Shown here one piece after another: positions 8,723 to 21,201 of a DNA stretch of 64,000 nucleotides (the first letter of the stretch is position 1; every line of letters begins with the position of its first letter). The translations under genes were made by a program, and so were the position numbers. The notes beneath the pieces were generated by a model. That model was given only the letters and a program-made list of their open reading frames with translations. It did not search any database and was not told where the DNA came from. The stretch is from Microbulbifer variabilis ATCC 700307. GTDB lineage: Bacteria > Pseudomonadota > Gammaproteobacteria > Pseudomonadales > Cellvibrionaceae. The stretch spans positions 496,001 to 560,000 of the forward strand of contig NZ_AQYJ01000028.1 of the NCBI RefSeq assembly GCF_000380565.1. Reading direction: 5' to 3'.

Positions 8723-10933
8723 ATGAAAAGAAAACTGCTTGCCCTGCTTAGCTGCACAACCTTTGCGGGACTCTGTTCCGCGGATACATTGACTATTGAA
8801 CGAATATTCTCCGATCCGGCCCTTGGGGGCACAGCGCCCCGTGCCCTTGAGTACTCTCCCGATGGTAGTCGGGTAACTTTTCTGAAGGGACGGGATGAAG
8901 ATTACAACCGCTACGACTTATGGGAGTACAACATTGCCGATAGGCAGTCCCGTATCCTGGTGAAATCTGACAGCCTGCACAGCGGCGATGAAGTGTTATC
9001 CGATGAGGAAAAAGCCCGACGTGAGCGTCAAAGAATCTATGGCAGCGGTATTATGGAATACAGCTGGTCTGAGGATGGGAAATCCTTGTTATTTCCGCTG
9101 GCAGGAGATGTTTATTATTACAATTTGGATACGAAGTCCGCGCGGCGCTTGACTGAAACCGAAGCTTTTGAGACCGATGTTCGTGTTTCCCCGAAAGGGC
9201 GATATGTCTCTTTTATTCGTGATCAGGATATTTTTGTCGTCAACCTGAAAAGTGGTAAAGAGCGAGCGCTAACCAGCGATGGAAATGGGCCTATCAAAAA
9301 TGGCATGGCCGAGTTTGTTGCCCAGGAAGAAATGGATCGTATGACAGGTTATTGGTGGTCTCCAGACGACCGCCATATTGCTTTCCTACAGGTTGATGAG
9401 TCCCCTGTAGATGAAGTGATCCGCAGCGAGATATATGCAGATCGCATCGATATGATAAGCCAGCGTTATCCCGCAGCAGGGCGAGCTAATGTCAAGGTTC
9501 GCCTGGGTGTGATGGAGGTGGCGTCTGGAAAAACCCGTTGGGTAAACCTGGGGGAAGAGCAGGATATTTATATTCCCCGAGTAGATTGGGCTCGCGATAA
9601 TTTACTGACTTTTCAATGGCAGTCTCGGGATCAGCAGAAACTTGAGCTTCGTGTTTTTGATCTCAATAACGGCAAGACCCGCAATCTGTTAAAAGAATCC
9701 AGTGACACCTGGGTAAACCTCAGCGATGATTTATTTTTCCTGGAAAACAGTGACCAATTTATCTGGTCATCTGAGCGAGATGGTTTCAAGCACCTCTATT
9801 TGTACAGTTTAAATGGAAAACTACAGAAGCAATTAACTGTTGGTGATTGGATAGTTGATGAGCTGGAAGCTGTGGATGAAAAGAAAGATGTTGTGTATTT
9901 CAGTGGCCGTAAGGATTCTGACATAGAAAGGCACCTTTATAGTGTACCAATAAAAGGTGATGGGGGTATTCAGAGAATATCCACACGCAGTGGTATGCAC
10001 GGTATTGAGTTTGCTGAGGATGGTTCAGGTTACATCGATAAATTCACCAGCATAACTACTCCTCCACAGGTAAGTTTACACCGCTCAAGTGGCGAGCTGA
10101 TAACCTGGCTGGAGGAGAACGCTGTTGTTGAAGGGCATCCCTTATTTCCTTATATGGAGCAGTGGATTACTCCGGAGTTTGGCACTATCAAAGCTCCACA
10201 GGGACATAAGCTTAATTACCGCCTATATAAGCCGGCCAATTTTGATGAGAGTAAACGTTACCCGGTCATGGTATTTGTTTATGGTGGTCCCCACGCTCAG
10301 GTAGTAACCAATAGTTGGGACAAGCACATCAACCAATTTATGGCTCAACAGGGTTACATCGTTTTCTCTCTGGATAACCGTGGTTCTGCAAACCGGGGTA
10401 CAGCGTTTGAAAATCCCATTTTCAAAAATATGGGAGGCCCGGAGGTAGAGGACCAGGTAACAGGTGTTAAATTCCTGCGCACACTACCTTTTGTTGATAG
10501 CAATAATATTGGTATCTATGGCCACAGTTACGGTGGCTACATGGCACTAATGAGTATGTTTAAGGCCGGAGATTATTTTAAAGCTGGCGTTTCTGGTGCT
10601 CCTGTGACCGATTGGATGCTTTATGATACTCACTATACCGAGCGCTACATGGGTAATCCCAATACAGATGCTGAGGCCTACCAGGCTTCCTCTGTATTTC
10701 CCTATTCGAATGGACTGAAAGGTCCTCTGCTGATTTATCACGGGATGGCAGATGACAATGTTTTGTTTACCAACACTACACGTCTGATTAAACAGTTGCA
10801 GGATAATGGCCAACAGTTTGAACTTATGACCTATCCAGGTAAGAAGCATAGTTTACGTGGCAAGCAAACTCGTATTCATCAGTACACTATGATTAAGGAA
10901 TTCTTTGATCAACATCTTCGCGATGATAGTTAA
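8723..10933 (+). CDS. Exported S9 family prolyl oligopeptidase (dipeptidyl peptidase IV type)
   Basis: A 736-residue periplasmic or secreted serine peptidase that would remove Xaa-Pro dipeptides from peptides. A signal peptide covers residues 1-20 (MKRKLLALLSCTTFAGLCSA). Residues about 90-440 form the DPP4 beta-propeller and about 520-736 the alpha/beta hydrolase domain. The nucleophile Ser602 lies in GHSYGGYM; the acid is in GMADDNV and the histidine in KKHSLRG, both in the expected order. FVAQEEMDR in the propeller carries the EE-type motif that binds the substrate amino terminus in DPP4. It appears monocistronic. Confidence 0.93.
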   Translation: MKRKLLALLSCTTFAGLCSADTLTIERIFSDPALGGTAPRALEYSPDGSRVTFLKGRDEDYNRYDLWEYNIADRQSRILVKSDSLHSGDEVLSDEEKARRERQRIYGSGIMEYSWSEDGKSLLFPLAGDVYYYNLDTKSARRLTETEAFETDVRVSPKGRYVSFIRDQDIFVVNLKSGKERALTSDGNGPIKNGMAEFVAQEEMDRMTGYWWSPDDRHIAFLQVDESPVDEVIRSEIYADRIDMISQRYPAAGRANVKVRLGVMEVASGKTRWVNLGEEQDIYIPRVDWARDNLLTFQWQSRDQQKLELRVFDLNNGKTRNLLKESSDTWVNLSDDLFFLENSDQFIWSSERDGFKHLYLYSLNGKLQKQLTVGDWIVDELEAVDEKKDVVYFSGRKDSDIERHLYSVPIKGDGGIQRISTRSGMHGIEFAEDGSGYIDKFTSITTPPQVSLHRSSGELITWLEENAVVEGHPLFPYMEQWITPEFGTIKAPQGHKLNYRLYKPANFDESKRYPVMVFVYGGPHAQVVTNSWDKHINQFMAQQGYIVFSLDNRGSANRGTAFENPIFKNMGGPEVEDQVTGVKFLRTLPFVDSNNIGIYGHSYGGYMALMSMFKAGDYFKAGVSGAPVTDWMLYDTHYTERYMGNPNTDAEAYQASSVFPYSNGLKGPLLIYHGMADDNVLFTNTTRLIKQLQDNGQQFELMTYPGKKHSLRGKQTRIHQYTMIKEFFDQHLRDDS

Positions 10934-11059
10934 GGCAGACTAAAGAAGCTAAATTTCTATAATTTTTTTCTTTGAAGTTGTTTTTAGGGGCCAGCTTACA
11001 GAGGAGCAAAATTTCCGATCACTCAGGATGTATAGAAATACTCTATGGCTTGATTCAAA

Positions 11060-11091
11060 ATCCATACCGGGCATACCTGCCCGGTATGGAT
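11060..11091 (-). terminator. Intrinsic terminator of katG
   Basis: A 14-bp perfect stem with a 4-base loop (left arm 11060-11073, core CCATACCGGGCA; right arm 11078-11091) lies between the convergent peptidase and katG genes. On the minus strand the stem is followed by TTTT, fitting a terminator for katG; it could also stop the peptidase transcript. Confidence 0.8.
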
Positions 11092-11121
11092 AATAGGGAC
11101 TAATTAAAAAATAGATTTTAG

Positions 11122-13943
<2,822 letters not shown>

Positions 13944-13970
13944 ATGCGTAACCAGCCTGGGGGAGCCTCT

Positions 13971-15944
13971 ATGCGTTCATTGATATTATTGTTATCACTT
14001 TTCCTCATTGCCTGTGGCAGTGAACCCGAAGCCGGTATTGATATCTTCAATGCTGAAATAAAGCCTGCCTCGAAGGCAACTATCGTCCACAACCAAACAG
14101 TTTCTGATCGCTTACCATTTACTGATAAGACAGATTTTGAACTGGCCAAACGAGGATTTATTGCCACTATTCCCGGCGCCCAGATTAAAAATACTGAGGG
14201 ACGTGAGGTGTATGGTTTATCCCAGATGCAGTTCCTGCAAGGTAGTTCTGCTCATACGGTAAACCCCAGCTTATGGCGGCAGGCCCAGCTCAACGCGTTG
14301 AACAATGGGTTGTTTAAGGTGGTGGATGGTATCTACCAGGTGCGCTCCCTGGACCTGGCGAATATGACCCTGGTAAAGGGGGATAACGGCTGGATTGTTA
14401 TCGATCCCCTGACATCTGCGGAAACTGCGTCTGCGGCGCTCGCCCTGGCCAACAAATCTCTGGGAGAGAGGCCGGTCAGCGCGGTAATTTTTACCCATAG
14501 CCACGCGGATCATTTTGCCGGGGTGACGGGGGTCCTGACAGCTGAGCAACTGCAGAGTGGTTCGATTGATATTATTGCTCCAGAGGGATTTGCAGAGGAA
14601 GCGATCAGCGAGAATGTGCGCTCTGGCAATGTGATGCAACGGCGCGCCTTATACCAGTTTGGTGACCTCTTGCCCTCAAGCCCTGATGGGTTTGTTTCTT
14701 CAGGGCTTGGCAACCGGGTATCCGATGGTGAGCATGGCATTGCCACACCAACGGTTGTAATCCCTGAAGCCGGTGCACAAATGAAAATTGACGGCGTGGA
14801 GATTGAGTTTGTTAATACTCCGGGGGCGGAAGCGCCGACTGAAATGGTATTTTTCTTTCCCCAGTTTAAAGCGTTATGTATGAGTGAAATAGCCAACCAT
14901 ACACTGCACAATATCTATACCCTGCGTGGTGCCAAAACAAGAGACGCCCTGGCCTGGAGTCGTTACATTGAATTTGCGATGGAGAAGTTTGGTGGGGAGA
15001 CAGAAGTAGTATTCAGTAGCCATCACTGGCCTACCTGGGGGAAAGGGGAGGCTATGGATTATCTCGCCAAGCAGCGGGACCTGTACAAATATATCCACGA
15101 CCAAACGCTGCGCCTCGCCAATCACGGCTATGACATGATCGAAGTTGCTGAGAGGCTGGAATTGCCTGAAAGCCTTTCACAGGCCTGGGCTAACCGAGGG
15201 TATTACGGCACGGTTAATGTCGGTGCCAAGGCTGTATACAATCGCTATTTAGGTTATTTCGATGGCAATCCGGCTAACCTGCACCCGGTTCCCCAGGAAG
15301 AGGCGGCTCAGCGCTATGTGGAATATATGGGGGGGGAGGAAAGCATTATGGCGCGGGCACGGCGGGACTTTGCTCGCGGTAACTACCGCTGGGTGGCCAT
15401 GGTACTGAAGCATTTGGTTTTTGCCGAGCCGGATAACGACCAGGCCCGTTACCTGCTAGCCGACAGCCTGGAGCAGCTGGGTTACCAGGCAGAATCCGGT
15501 ATTTGGCGCAATTTTTACCTCTCAGGTGCGAAAGAATTGCGTCATGGTGTTGAATTTCGAGAAGAGGTATTGCCGGCTGAAGAAATAGTCGCCAGGGTGC
15601 CCTTGCAGCTGTTATTCGATGCCATGGCCGTGCGACTAAACGGAGAGAAAGCGGCGGATGCGGAGATCCGCCTGAATATTGATATGACCGACACCAGCGA
15701 GAAATACCTGGTCGTGGTGCAGAACGGGGTGTTACATGGCTATCCCGGTCGGCACAGTGATGATCCCTCAGCCAGCCTCGCCTTGAGCAGTACCGATCTG
15801 CGTTTGATGTTTGGCGGCTTGGTAGGTGCGCCCACCATGATCAGGGAGGGCCGCTTGAAGGTGAGTGGCAATCCCCTGGCCCTGATTAAATTCGGCAGGC
15901 TCTTCGATAAGTTTGACCGGAACTTTAATCTCGTTACGCCATAG
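13971..15944 (+). CDS. Lipoprotein alkylsulfatase (SdsA1-type metallo-beta-lactamase fold)
   Basis: A 657-residue member of the linear alkylsulfatase family, which hydrolyses primary alkyl sulfates such as SDS to alcohol and sulfate. The binuclear zinc motif THSHADHFAG starts at His176; later metal ligands include SEIANHTLHN and SSHHWPTWG. The C-terminal half holds the dimerisation domain and an SCP2-like alkyl-binding domain (about 535-657). The start at 13971 gives a lipoprotein signal ending in LIAC and is preceded by GGGGGAG; ATG 13944 is an alternative with GGAG. Its 3' end overlaps the convergent phosphoesterase frame by 177 bases. Confidence 0.92.
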   Translation: MRSLILLLSLFLIACGSEPEAGIDIFNAEIKPASKATIVHNQTVSDRLPFTDKTDFELAKRGFIATIPGAQIKNTEGREVYGLSQMQFLQGSSAHTVNPSLWRQAQLNALNNGLFKVVDGIYQVRSLDLANMTLVKGDNGWIVIDPLTSAETASAALALANKSLGERPVSAVIFTHSHADHFAGVTGVLTAEQLQSGSIDIIAPEGFAEEAISENVRSGNVMQRRALYQFGDLLPSSPDGFVSSGLGNRVSDGEHGIATPTVVIPEAGAQMKIDGVEIEFVNTPGAEAPTEMVFFFPQFKALCMSEIANHTLHNIYTLRGAKTRDALAWSRYIEFAMEKFGGETEVVFSSHHWPTWGKGEAMDYLAKQRDLYKYIHDQTLRLANHGYDMIEVAERLELPESLSQAWANRGYYGTVNVGAKAVYNRYLGYFDGNPANLHPVPQEEAAQRYVEYMGGEESIMARARRDFARGNYRWVAMVLKHLVFAEPDNDQARYLLADSLEQLGYQAESGIWRNFYLSGAKELRHGVEFREEVLPAEEIVARVPLQLLFDAMAVRLNGEKAADAEIRLNIDMTDTSEKYLVVVQNGVLHGYPGRHSDDPSASLALSSTDLRLMFGGLVGAPTMIREGRLKVSGNPLALIKFGRLFDKFDRNFNLVTP

Positions 15945-17831
15945 CAAAGTAAAATCATCGGTTTTTACAGCTTTGGGTAGAGGTCCGGCAATAGTGGTGC
16001 AGTCGGCCTCAACCGTTAACTTCGCCGAGGTACCGGTTTCCTTGGAGGTGAAGTCGACCCCGTTGCTGCCTGAGCGGGGAGCGATAACCAGGCCGGTATT
16101 GCCACTATTTATCCAGCTTTCTATAAGCCCTGAAGAAGTCAGGTCGATTCGCTCAACACCTGTGTAGAACGGGACAAAACTCTCTGCCAGGTCATCGCGC
16201 ACCGAGGAACCGCCAACGGAGTTCCAGGTTACAGACTCCTCTTGCCAATCATTTGCGGCCAGGTAAACACCGTAGGTATTGCCGGACCTATTGGTGACAT
16301 TCAGCTCCAATGTGGCGGTATTGATCGAGCTACAGGCGGTGAGGTCTGAGAGGTCGAACTTGATCAGCGAGTACAGGGTACCAAAAGTGGAGTCACTGCC
16401 ATCGGCAAGCAGCCCACCGGAATCCCCATCAAAATTACTGGATGAGTAGCGTGAAGAAATAAACACATCGTCAGTCACTGGCAATATAAAGTTGTTGCTG
16501 CCGCTGCCATCTTCAGAAATAACGCTGCGGTCCGCGTTGTTGCGTATTAAAGTCATGGCCTCACCGATACGGTTGGCACTCCACCAATTCACATTACTGG
16601 GTAATACCAGTGGATCTGCGGTGCGATCTTCTCGCGATAAGGTGCTGGCGGTATCGTTAAATTCGGCAGTACGCACCACCAGTTCCTCTGCACTCACCTG
16701 AATTACTTTGAATTGCTGGATACTGGCCATGTCGATAGTCCAGGACTTGGCATCGTTGGCAGACCGGGCCGGAGCCCCCCAGCTGCCCTCCCCGACATAG
16801 ACAGTGCCGCCGGAAGTGGTTGTGGAGAAGTTACTACCACTTGGGATGACTGCCTCGGTAAGTTTGGTGAGGTGGGTATCGGACTCCACTACCAGGTTCA
16901 TGGCGTAATCGTAGAAAGGCTGTGCCCACCAGCTGAACAGGGTGGGGTTGTCAGACTTGCCTGTGTAGTGGGGAAATAAAGGCTTATGGTATTGCGCAAA
17001 GCGCCAGCTGGCAGCACTGCCTGATGCTGATAAGTCACTTTCAAGCCAGTTATTCATGGCAGTTGCATAGGAGGACCAGCCACTGTTCTGGAACTGGCTG
17101 TTGAGGGTATATACACGCAATAGGGGAGAAACCTGCACAGCACCATAGGTGTCGCTGGGAGTGCAGTCACCGTCGCCATTAAAGTCCACGCCGAAGACCT
17201 GGCAGATGGTGGAATAATCATCGTCCTCATGATTGCCGTGTGTGGGAATTAACGGGTAGATGCGTTTGTAACTGTAACCATCGATATTATCGCTGGAATA
17301 AGTCAGCTCCCAGTCGTCCAGAAACTCACGCATTTCCGATGCACTATTCGCGTTGGTAAAGTCTCCACCGTGCATAACGGCGAGGGGGCGAATTTTTGCG
17401 AGCAGCTCATTTCCCTGCCGGCGGGTGGTATGGCCAGTTCGGGTATCACCGCCGGCAACCACTACAAATGGGGAATTGTGCGCAGGTGCAGTCCGGAACC
17501 AAAAACGATCCCCGCAGCCATCTTGATCACAGATACGAAAATAAACGGGGGAGTCTGCATTTAAATCCTGTAAGCGCACGAAGTGACTGGTGATACCGCC
17601 ATCGAAGCTTTCGCTGTTGCTGACATAGGCACTATTCCAGTTACTTTCGTCGGTGGAGTAGCCATAGTTTAGGTAGGGGTTATTGCTACTGCCGTCAGGT
17701 GAAAAGCCAATCACTGCGCTGCTGGAAGCATCACTATCCCAAGAGAGCCTGTAATGTTTGGTTGCGGCACTGGCACCCATTGTAAGTAATAACGCCGAGA
17801 TTGTAAGAGCACTGCCAAAATATCGTCTCAT
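15768..17831 (-). CDS. Secreted metallophosphoesterase with DNRLRE domain
   Basis: A 687-residue secreted hydrolase. After a signal peptide (MRRYFGSALTISALLLTMGASAA) comes a purple-acid-phosphatase-like beta domain, then a calcineurin-like phosphoesterase domain with GGDTRTG, MHGGDFTN, GNHEDDD and SDTHLT as the metal-binding blocks, then a DNRLRE beta-sandwich (about residues 440-600) ending near TSKETGTSAKLTVEADC. The last 70 residues after that are basic, have no domain character and read antisense through the alkylsulfatase gene. ATG 17831 has AGGA eight bases upstream. It is the last gene of a minus-strand set with DUF1566 and a membrane cytochrome. Confidence 0.85.
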   Translation of the reverse strand: MRRYFGSALTISALLLTMGASAATKHYRLSWDSDASSSAVIGFSPDGSSNNPYLNYGYSTDESNWNSAYVSNSESFDGGITSHFVRLQDLNADSPVYFRICDQDGCGDRFWFRTAPAHNSPFVVVAGGDTRTGHTTRRQGNELLAKIRPLAVMHGGDFTNANSASEMREFLDDWELTYSSDNIDGYSYKRIYPLIPTHGNHEDDDYSTICQVFGVDFNGDGDCTPSDTYGAVQVSPLLRVYTLNSQFQNSGWSSYATAMNNWLESDLSASGSAASWRFAQYHKPLFPHYTGKSDNPTLFSWWAQPFYDYAMNLVVESDTHLTKLTEAVIPSGSNFSTTTSGGTVYVGEGSWGAPARSANDAKSWTIDMASIQQFKVIQVSAEELVVRTAEFNDTASTLSREDRTADPLVLPSNVNWWSANRIGEAMTLIRNNADRSVISEDGSGSNNFILPVTDDVFISSRYSSSNFDGDSGGLLADGSDSTFGTLYSLIKFDLSDLTACSSINTATLELNVTNRSGNTYGVYLAANDWQEESVTWNSVGGSSVRDDLAESFVPFYTGVERIDLTSSGLIESWINSGNTGLVIAPRSGSNGVDFTSKETGTSAKLTVEADCTTIAGPLPKAVKTDDFTLLWRNEIKVPVKLIEEPAEFNQGQGIATHLQAALPDHGGRTYQAAKHQTQIGTAQGEAG

Positions 17832-17920
17832 TAGAGAAATCCTTTGGAAATTGGGACCATTTTTGTGAGAGCGTCGCGGCCTGGAGGGGGGGTGGATTGC
17901 ATGGCAGCAACGCGCAGGCA

Positions 17921-18562
17921 TTATTGAGGAGCTTTGTGACAGGCTGTTGAACGACTGGTTACCAAGCGGACGAATGCGGCATTACGATAGGGAATTGTGA
18001 CCCTGTCCCCACCAATAAAATTCACAGCAGTACCGCCGACTGTTAAATAGCGGTAAATACCGCTCAGTTTCTGTTTATTTTCACTGGTCCAGTAATCGCC
18101 TCGCATGGTTTTTGGAAAGTACTCGGACTCAATTGTGGGACTGCCCGGTTTATTGTCTTTGCTGATAATCGTATTGATCTCACTGAGAGTGGGCAGGCGC
18201 CAGTTGCCTGCTTGACACAGGCGCTCGCGATTAGTGTGCCGGATCAGGTCTTCAGTATCGCAGCGGTTCAGCTCAAAGTAGCAGTCGCCATTATTGGCAA
18301 CGCCTTCGCTATCAATAAACCAGGAGTAGGTCCAGCGTCCATCGTGGATGTCCTCGTTGTCGGTTTTTACTTCCCATAAGAGACCACTACGCTTGTCACA
18401 GACGCAGGACCAGGGACCTTCCCAGGCGCCGAGTAACTCCCCCTGCATATTGACCTTGACCAAGTAATGTTCCGGTGGCTCAGGATTTTGTGGGGCACGG
18501 ACTATTGCTGCCGCAACCAGTGTGAAAGGTAGAGCGAAGACCAGAAGTAGGCGAAGTATCAT
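17921..18562 (-). CDS. DUF1566 (Lcl C-terminal-like) exported protein
   Basis: A 213-residue protein with an N-terminal signal or anchor sequence (about residues 1-22) and a DUF1566 domain: DKRSGLLWEVKT, YSWFIDSEG, CQAGNWRLPTLSEINTII and GDYWTSEN followed by AAFVRLVTS are the characteristic blocks. Cysteines at CVCDK, DCYFELNRCDTE and LCQAG suggest disulfides in the periplasm. The family is common in proteobacteria and its function is not established. Its start overlaps the stop of the upstream cytochrome/haem-domain gene by four bases (ATGA), so the two are translationally coupled. Confidence 0.85.
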   Translation of the reverse strand: MILRLLLVFALPFTLVAAAIVRAPQNPEPPEHYLVKVNMQGELLGAWEGPWSCVCDKRSGLLWEVKTDNEDIHDGRWTYSWFIDSEGVANNGDCYFELNRCDTEDLIRHTNRERLCQAGNWRLPTLSEINTIISKDNKPGSPTIESEYFPKTMRGDYWTSENKQKLSGIYRYLTVGGTAVNFIGGDRVTIPYRNAAFVRLVTSRSTACHKAPQ

Positions 18563-20160
18563 AAGGTTTTATCAAAGCTGAGTTGAATGGCGCGGCTGTG
18601 GCGAGTATGGGCAATTTGTGCACGGTCAAAGGCGGAGACCCACATGCAGATGCCGTCCACAATAGGAATATCTTGGGAAGAGCCGGTATCCAGTTTGCGC
18701 ACCAATTCCAGGGACCAGTGGCCATCGCGCCAGATACCACGAGCGCGGACATCTGCACGGTCGCCCTCAAAGCGATTGGAGGTATACAGCACCGAGGGCA
18801 TCAAGGTACCCAATGGGAATTGGTCGTGACTTGAAGAATAGGGTTGGTAATCGAACCAGGAAATAGTCCAATCCGGGCTTTGACTGTGGGGGAGAGAATA
18901 CTGATAGGGAGCCAGCTGATCTGTTTTTGCAGGTAGGCGCTTGGGGGTGATTGTAGTGGGAGAATACCACTTCCAGTTCATTCTATAAGCACCGGACTCT
19001 TTGCTATCCTGCTGGTAACCTGCGGTATAGCGACGTGCACCGGGACGCACTTTATCCGGTTTGCCGATAAAGTTGTCATCAGCCAGGTGCATCTTATTGG
19101 TACGTACTGCCTTCCAGTGCCAGAGGTCATGCACCTGCTCGGAGGTACTGTAATGGTAGCCCTTGCCGTGCCAGTTTGCGGGTTTATCAGCCAGTGGGGA
19201 TTGTCCCAAATGGGCGGTGCCAGCTGCGGCGAAAGAGCAGTTTTCAGAAAGGAGTATTGCGAATTTATCTTCGTAATGACGTTTTTCATCAAATATCTTA
19301 TAGCCTGATTGCAAGATTTCCCAACCTTCTGCAGTTTTTTTCAAGGGCAGGTGGGCGAGGCTCTCATTGGGATCTTGCCAGGTGATATGAAAAAAAATTT
19401 CCTGACCATTTTGCAGGGCCTTTAACTGCACATCGGAGCGGCCTTTATAAAAATTGGCCCCACCATCAGTACGTAAGGTGAGTATTTGAGCCTGTTGCCA
19501 TTGTGGTTCTGAGGCCATGCCATCGATGTTGATGATGGTATTTGGTGAAATCTCGGCGACTGCCAGGGGGTGATGGGAATATCCGTGAATTAAATACCAG
19601 CTTCCCACTAAAAGAAAGCCAAGGGAGAACGTGCCTAGAGATAGTGAAACTAAAGGAAGGTATTGTCTTTTGGGCAGTGATGGTTTGAGGATAAATGGAA
19701 GTGCACGCAAGCCAAATTGCATAAGGTAAACACCGCCGTGCATAAAAATATAAAAGACAAGTCCGATGGCGCTACAAAAGTGAATCGAGCGAAGCCAGGG
19801 GAGTGGGCCCAGGCCGTTAAACAGTATCCAACCGCTCAACAGTGAAGTTATAAGCAGGGAAACACCACCCCAGGTAACTAGTCTGTGATAATTGATAGGC
19901 TTGGGCGTCGATATTCCAGGCAGGTTTCGAAAATAGGGGATGCGTGAGATCAAATATCCTGCAGCGGCCAGGGAAAGTAAAATTGCGGAGACAAAGTGAA
20001 CAGTATGGACCTCTCCTTGGGGGAGAAGCTCTGCAATAGTAATAAGCGCAGGCTTATCCAGGGTTGCAATACGCAATCCACTGAAAAGGCTACAAGTTAC
20101 CGCCACAACAGCGGCGCCGTGTAGAAGTATCCACGAAGGGCTCTTCGATCTATTTGACAT
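18559..20160 (-). CDS. Membrane cytochrome b fused to ethylbenzene-dehydrogenase-type haem-binding domain
   Basis: A 533-residue fusion. Residues about 1-195 contain five hydrophobic helices with paired histidines (LLHGAAV, VHTVHFV, HRLVTWGG, SIHFCSAIG, FMHGGVYL), like a b561/NapC-type membrane cytochrome b. Residues about 210-530 resemble the periplasmic haem-b subunit of the ethylbenzene/DMSO dehydrogenase family (INIDGMASEPQW at its start, then HLGQSPLADKP and DIPIVDGICMWVSAFD). Such a protein could pass electrons between the quinone pool and a periplasmic partner, but no molybdenum subunit is encoded nearby. First gene of an operon with DUF1566 and the phosphoesterase. Confidence 0.75.
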   Translation of the reverse strand: MSNRSKSPSWILLHGAAVVAVTCSLFSGLRIATLDKPALITIAELLPQGEVHTVHFVSAILLSLAAAGYLISRIPYFRNLPGISTPKPINYHRLVTWGGVSLLITSLLSGWILFNGLGPLPWLRSIHFCSAIGLVFYIFMHGGVYLMQFGLRALPFILKPSLPKRQYLPLVSLSLGTFSLGFLLVGSWYLIHGYSHHPLAVAEISPNTIINIDGMASEPQWQQAQILTLRTDGGANFYKGRSDVQLKALQNGQEIFFHITWQDPNESLAHLPLKKTAEGWEILQSGYKIFDEKRHYEDKFAILLSENCSFAAAGTAHLGQSPLADKPANWHGKGYHYSTSEQVHDLWHWKAVRTNKMHLADDNFIGKPDKVRPGARRYTAGYQQDSKESGAYRMNWKWYSPTTITPKRLPAKTDQLAPYQYSLPHSQSPDWTISWFDYQPYSSSHDQFPLGTLMPSVLYTSNRFEGDRADVRARGIWRDGHWSLELVRKLDTGSSQDIPIVDGICMWVSAFDRAQIAHTRHSRAIQLSFDKTL

Positions 20161-20264
20161 GGCGGCGCCTCAAAAAGCGCTCAGGCTATCGATAGGATAT
20201 GACAGTTTAGAGAAGAATTTATGAGACCAGGAATTGAAACCTGGCCTGAGGGTGGAAACTAGGG

Positions 20265-20867
20265 TTATTCGTGCAAGTGAGTGGCACGAAAGCTTTCACG
20301 AGCTTCAAGGTTTTCCGATAGGGCAGTTAACTGTGGTCGTCCATTGCGCCAATCGAAATCATCATGACGGAAGTCCAGATATGACAGGGCTGAGCCAAGG
20401 TTAATATGGATCAGGCTGAGCTGTTTGGGGAGCTTTGATACATTTGACTCAAGGAAGTCCAGTGCCCTGGTGATTGCGTCGTTAAAACGTTGCCACCAGA
20501 ACTCTGAGTGCAATCCTTCGTGCTTACGCAGTTTTTCCATTTGTCGCTGCACCAGGGTTTCCATCAATCCTGAGGTCGTGCTGTAAAGTGTGCGCAGATC
20601 CCAGTCATTCTCCATGGCTTTACTCAGGTGGCCATCTCCAAGTTGTTTGTCCAGGTAGGCACAAATAACTTCGCTGTCCATAATGGCACTGCCATTGTCC
20701 AGATTCAGGCAGGGCACTTTGCCAAGGGGATTGCTGGAGATTAATTCCTGTTCATTTTGAAATGGATGGGAAAATTGCTCAGTGATAACAGACTGGAGTT
20801 TATGTTCATGAACGACAATACGGGCAGTTCTAGAAAAGGGAGAGGAATAAGTCAGGTAGAGTTGCAT
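20265..20867 (-). CDS. Glutathione S-transferase family protein
   Basis: A 200-residue cytosolic GST. The N-terminal thioredoxin-fold domain has YSSPFSRTARIVVHE (possible Ser thiol-stabilising residue), NPLGKVPCL with the cis-proline, and DSEVICAYLD, the Glu/Ser glutathione-binding motif. The C-terminal helical domain follows from about residue 85. It is of the short YibF-like type. Substrate unknown; conjugation or peroxidase activity is typical of the family. It lies 82 bases after the YdcH-like gene on the same strand and may share a transcript. Confidence 0.88.
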   Translation of the reverse strand: MQLYLTYSSPFSRTARIVVHEHKLQSVITEQFSHPFQNEQELISSNPLGKVPCLNLDNGSAIMDSEVICAYLDKQLGDGHLSKAMENDWDLRTLYSTTSGLMETLVQRQMEKLRKHEGLHSEFWWQRFNDAITRALDFLESNVSKLPKQLSLIHINLGSALSYLDFRHDDFDWRNGRPQLTALSENLEARESFRATHLHE

Positions 20868-20949
20868 GGCGCCATCAACTTGTTCTGATTGCTTGTGATT
20901 TCAGTGTGCTGAAAGGCGCCGGCAATGTCCAGACAATAGCCATCGCAAA

Positions 20950-21201
20950 TTAATGATGGGTAATCATTCCTGTGATGCGGTTATAGAGATGCTGCTTAAG
21001 ATAAGCACGCTGTTTTTTTAGGCTGGAGTAGTGGTCGTCATCAGTGCCTATCCCGCTGTCTTGAAGACCGCGAATTTGTTTATCAAGTTTTCGGTAGAGG
21101 TCGTTCTCCAGTTTGAATTGCAGGTCATCCCTTAGAAGTATCTTGATGGTTTCTGCATACTCTGGGAAGTCCGATTCCAGCTCGTGCGCGGCAATGGGCA
21201 T
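20950..21201 (-). CDS. YdcH/DUF465 family small protein
   Basis: An 83-residue charged helical protein of the DUF465 (YdcH) type: HELESDFPEYAETIKILL then DLYRKLDKQIRGLQ, with the Lys/Arg-rich end LKKQRAYLKQHLY. It probably forms a coiled coil. The ATG at 21201 is preceded by GGAGG seven bases upstream; the open frame continues upstream to 21312 without ribosome site and that part is ignored. Function in the cell is not established. Confidence 0.85.
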   Translation of the reverse strand: MPIAAHELESDFPEYAETIKILLRDDLQFKLENDLYRKLDKQIRGLQDSGIGTDDDHYSSLKKQRAYLKQHLYNRITGMITHH

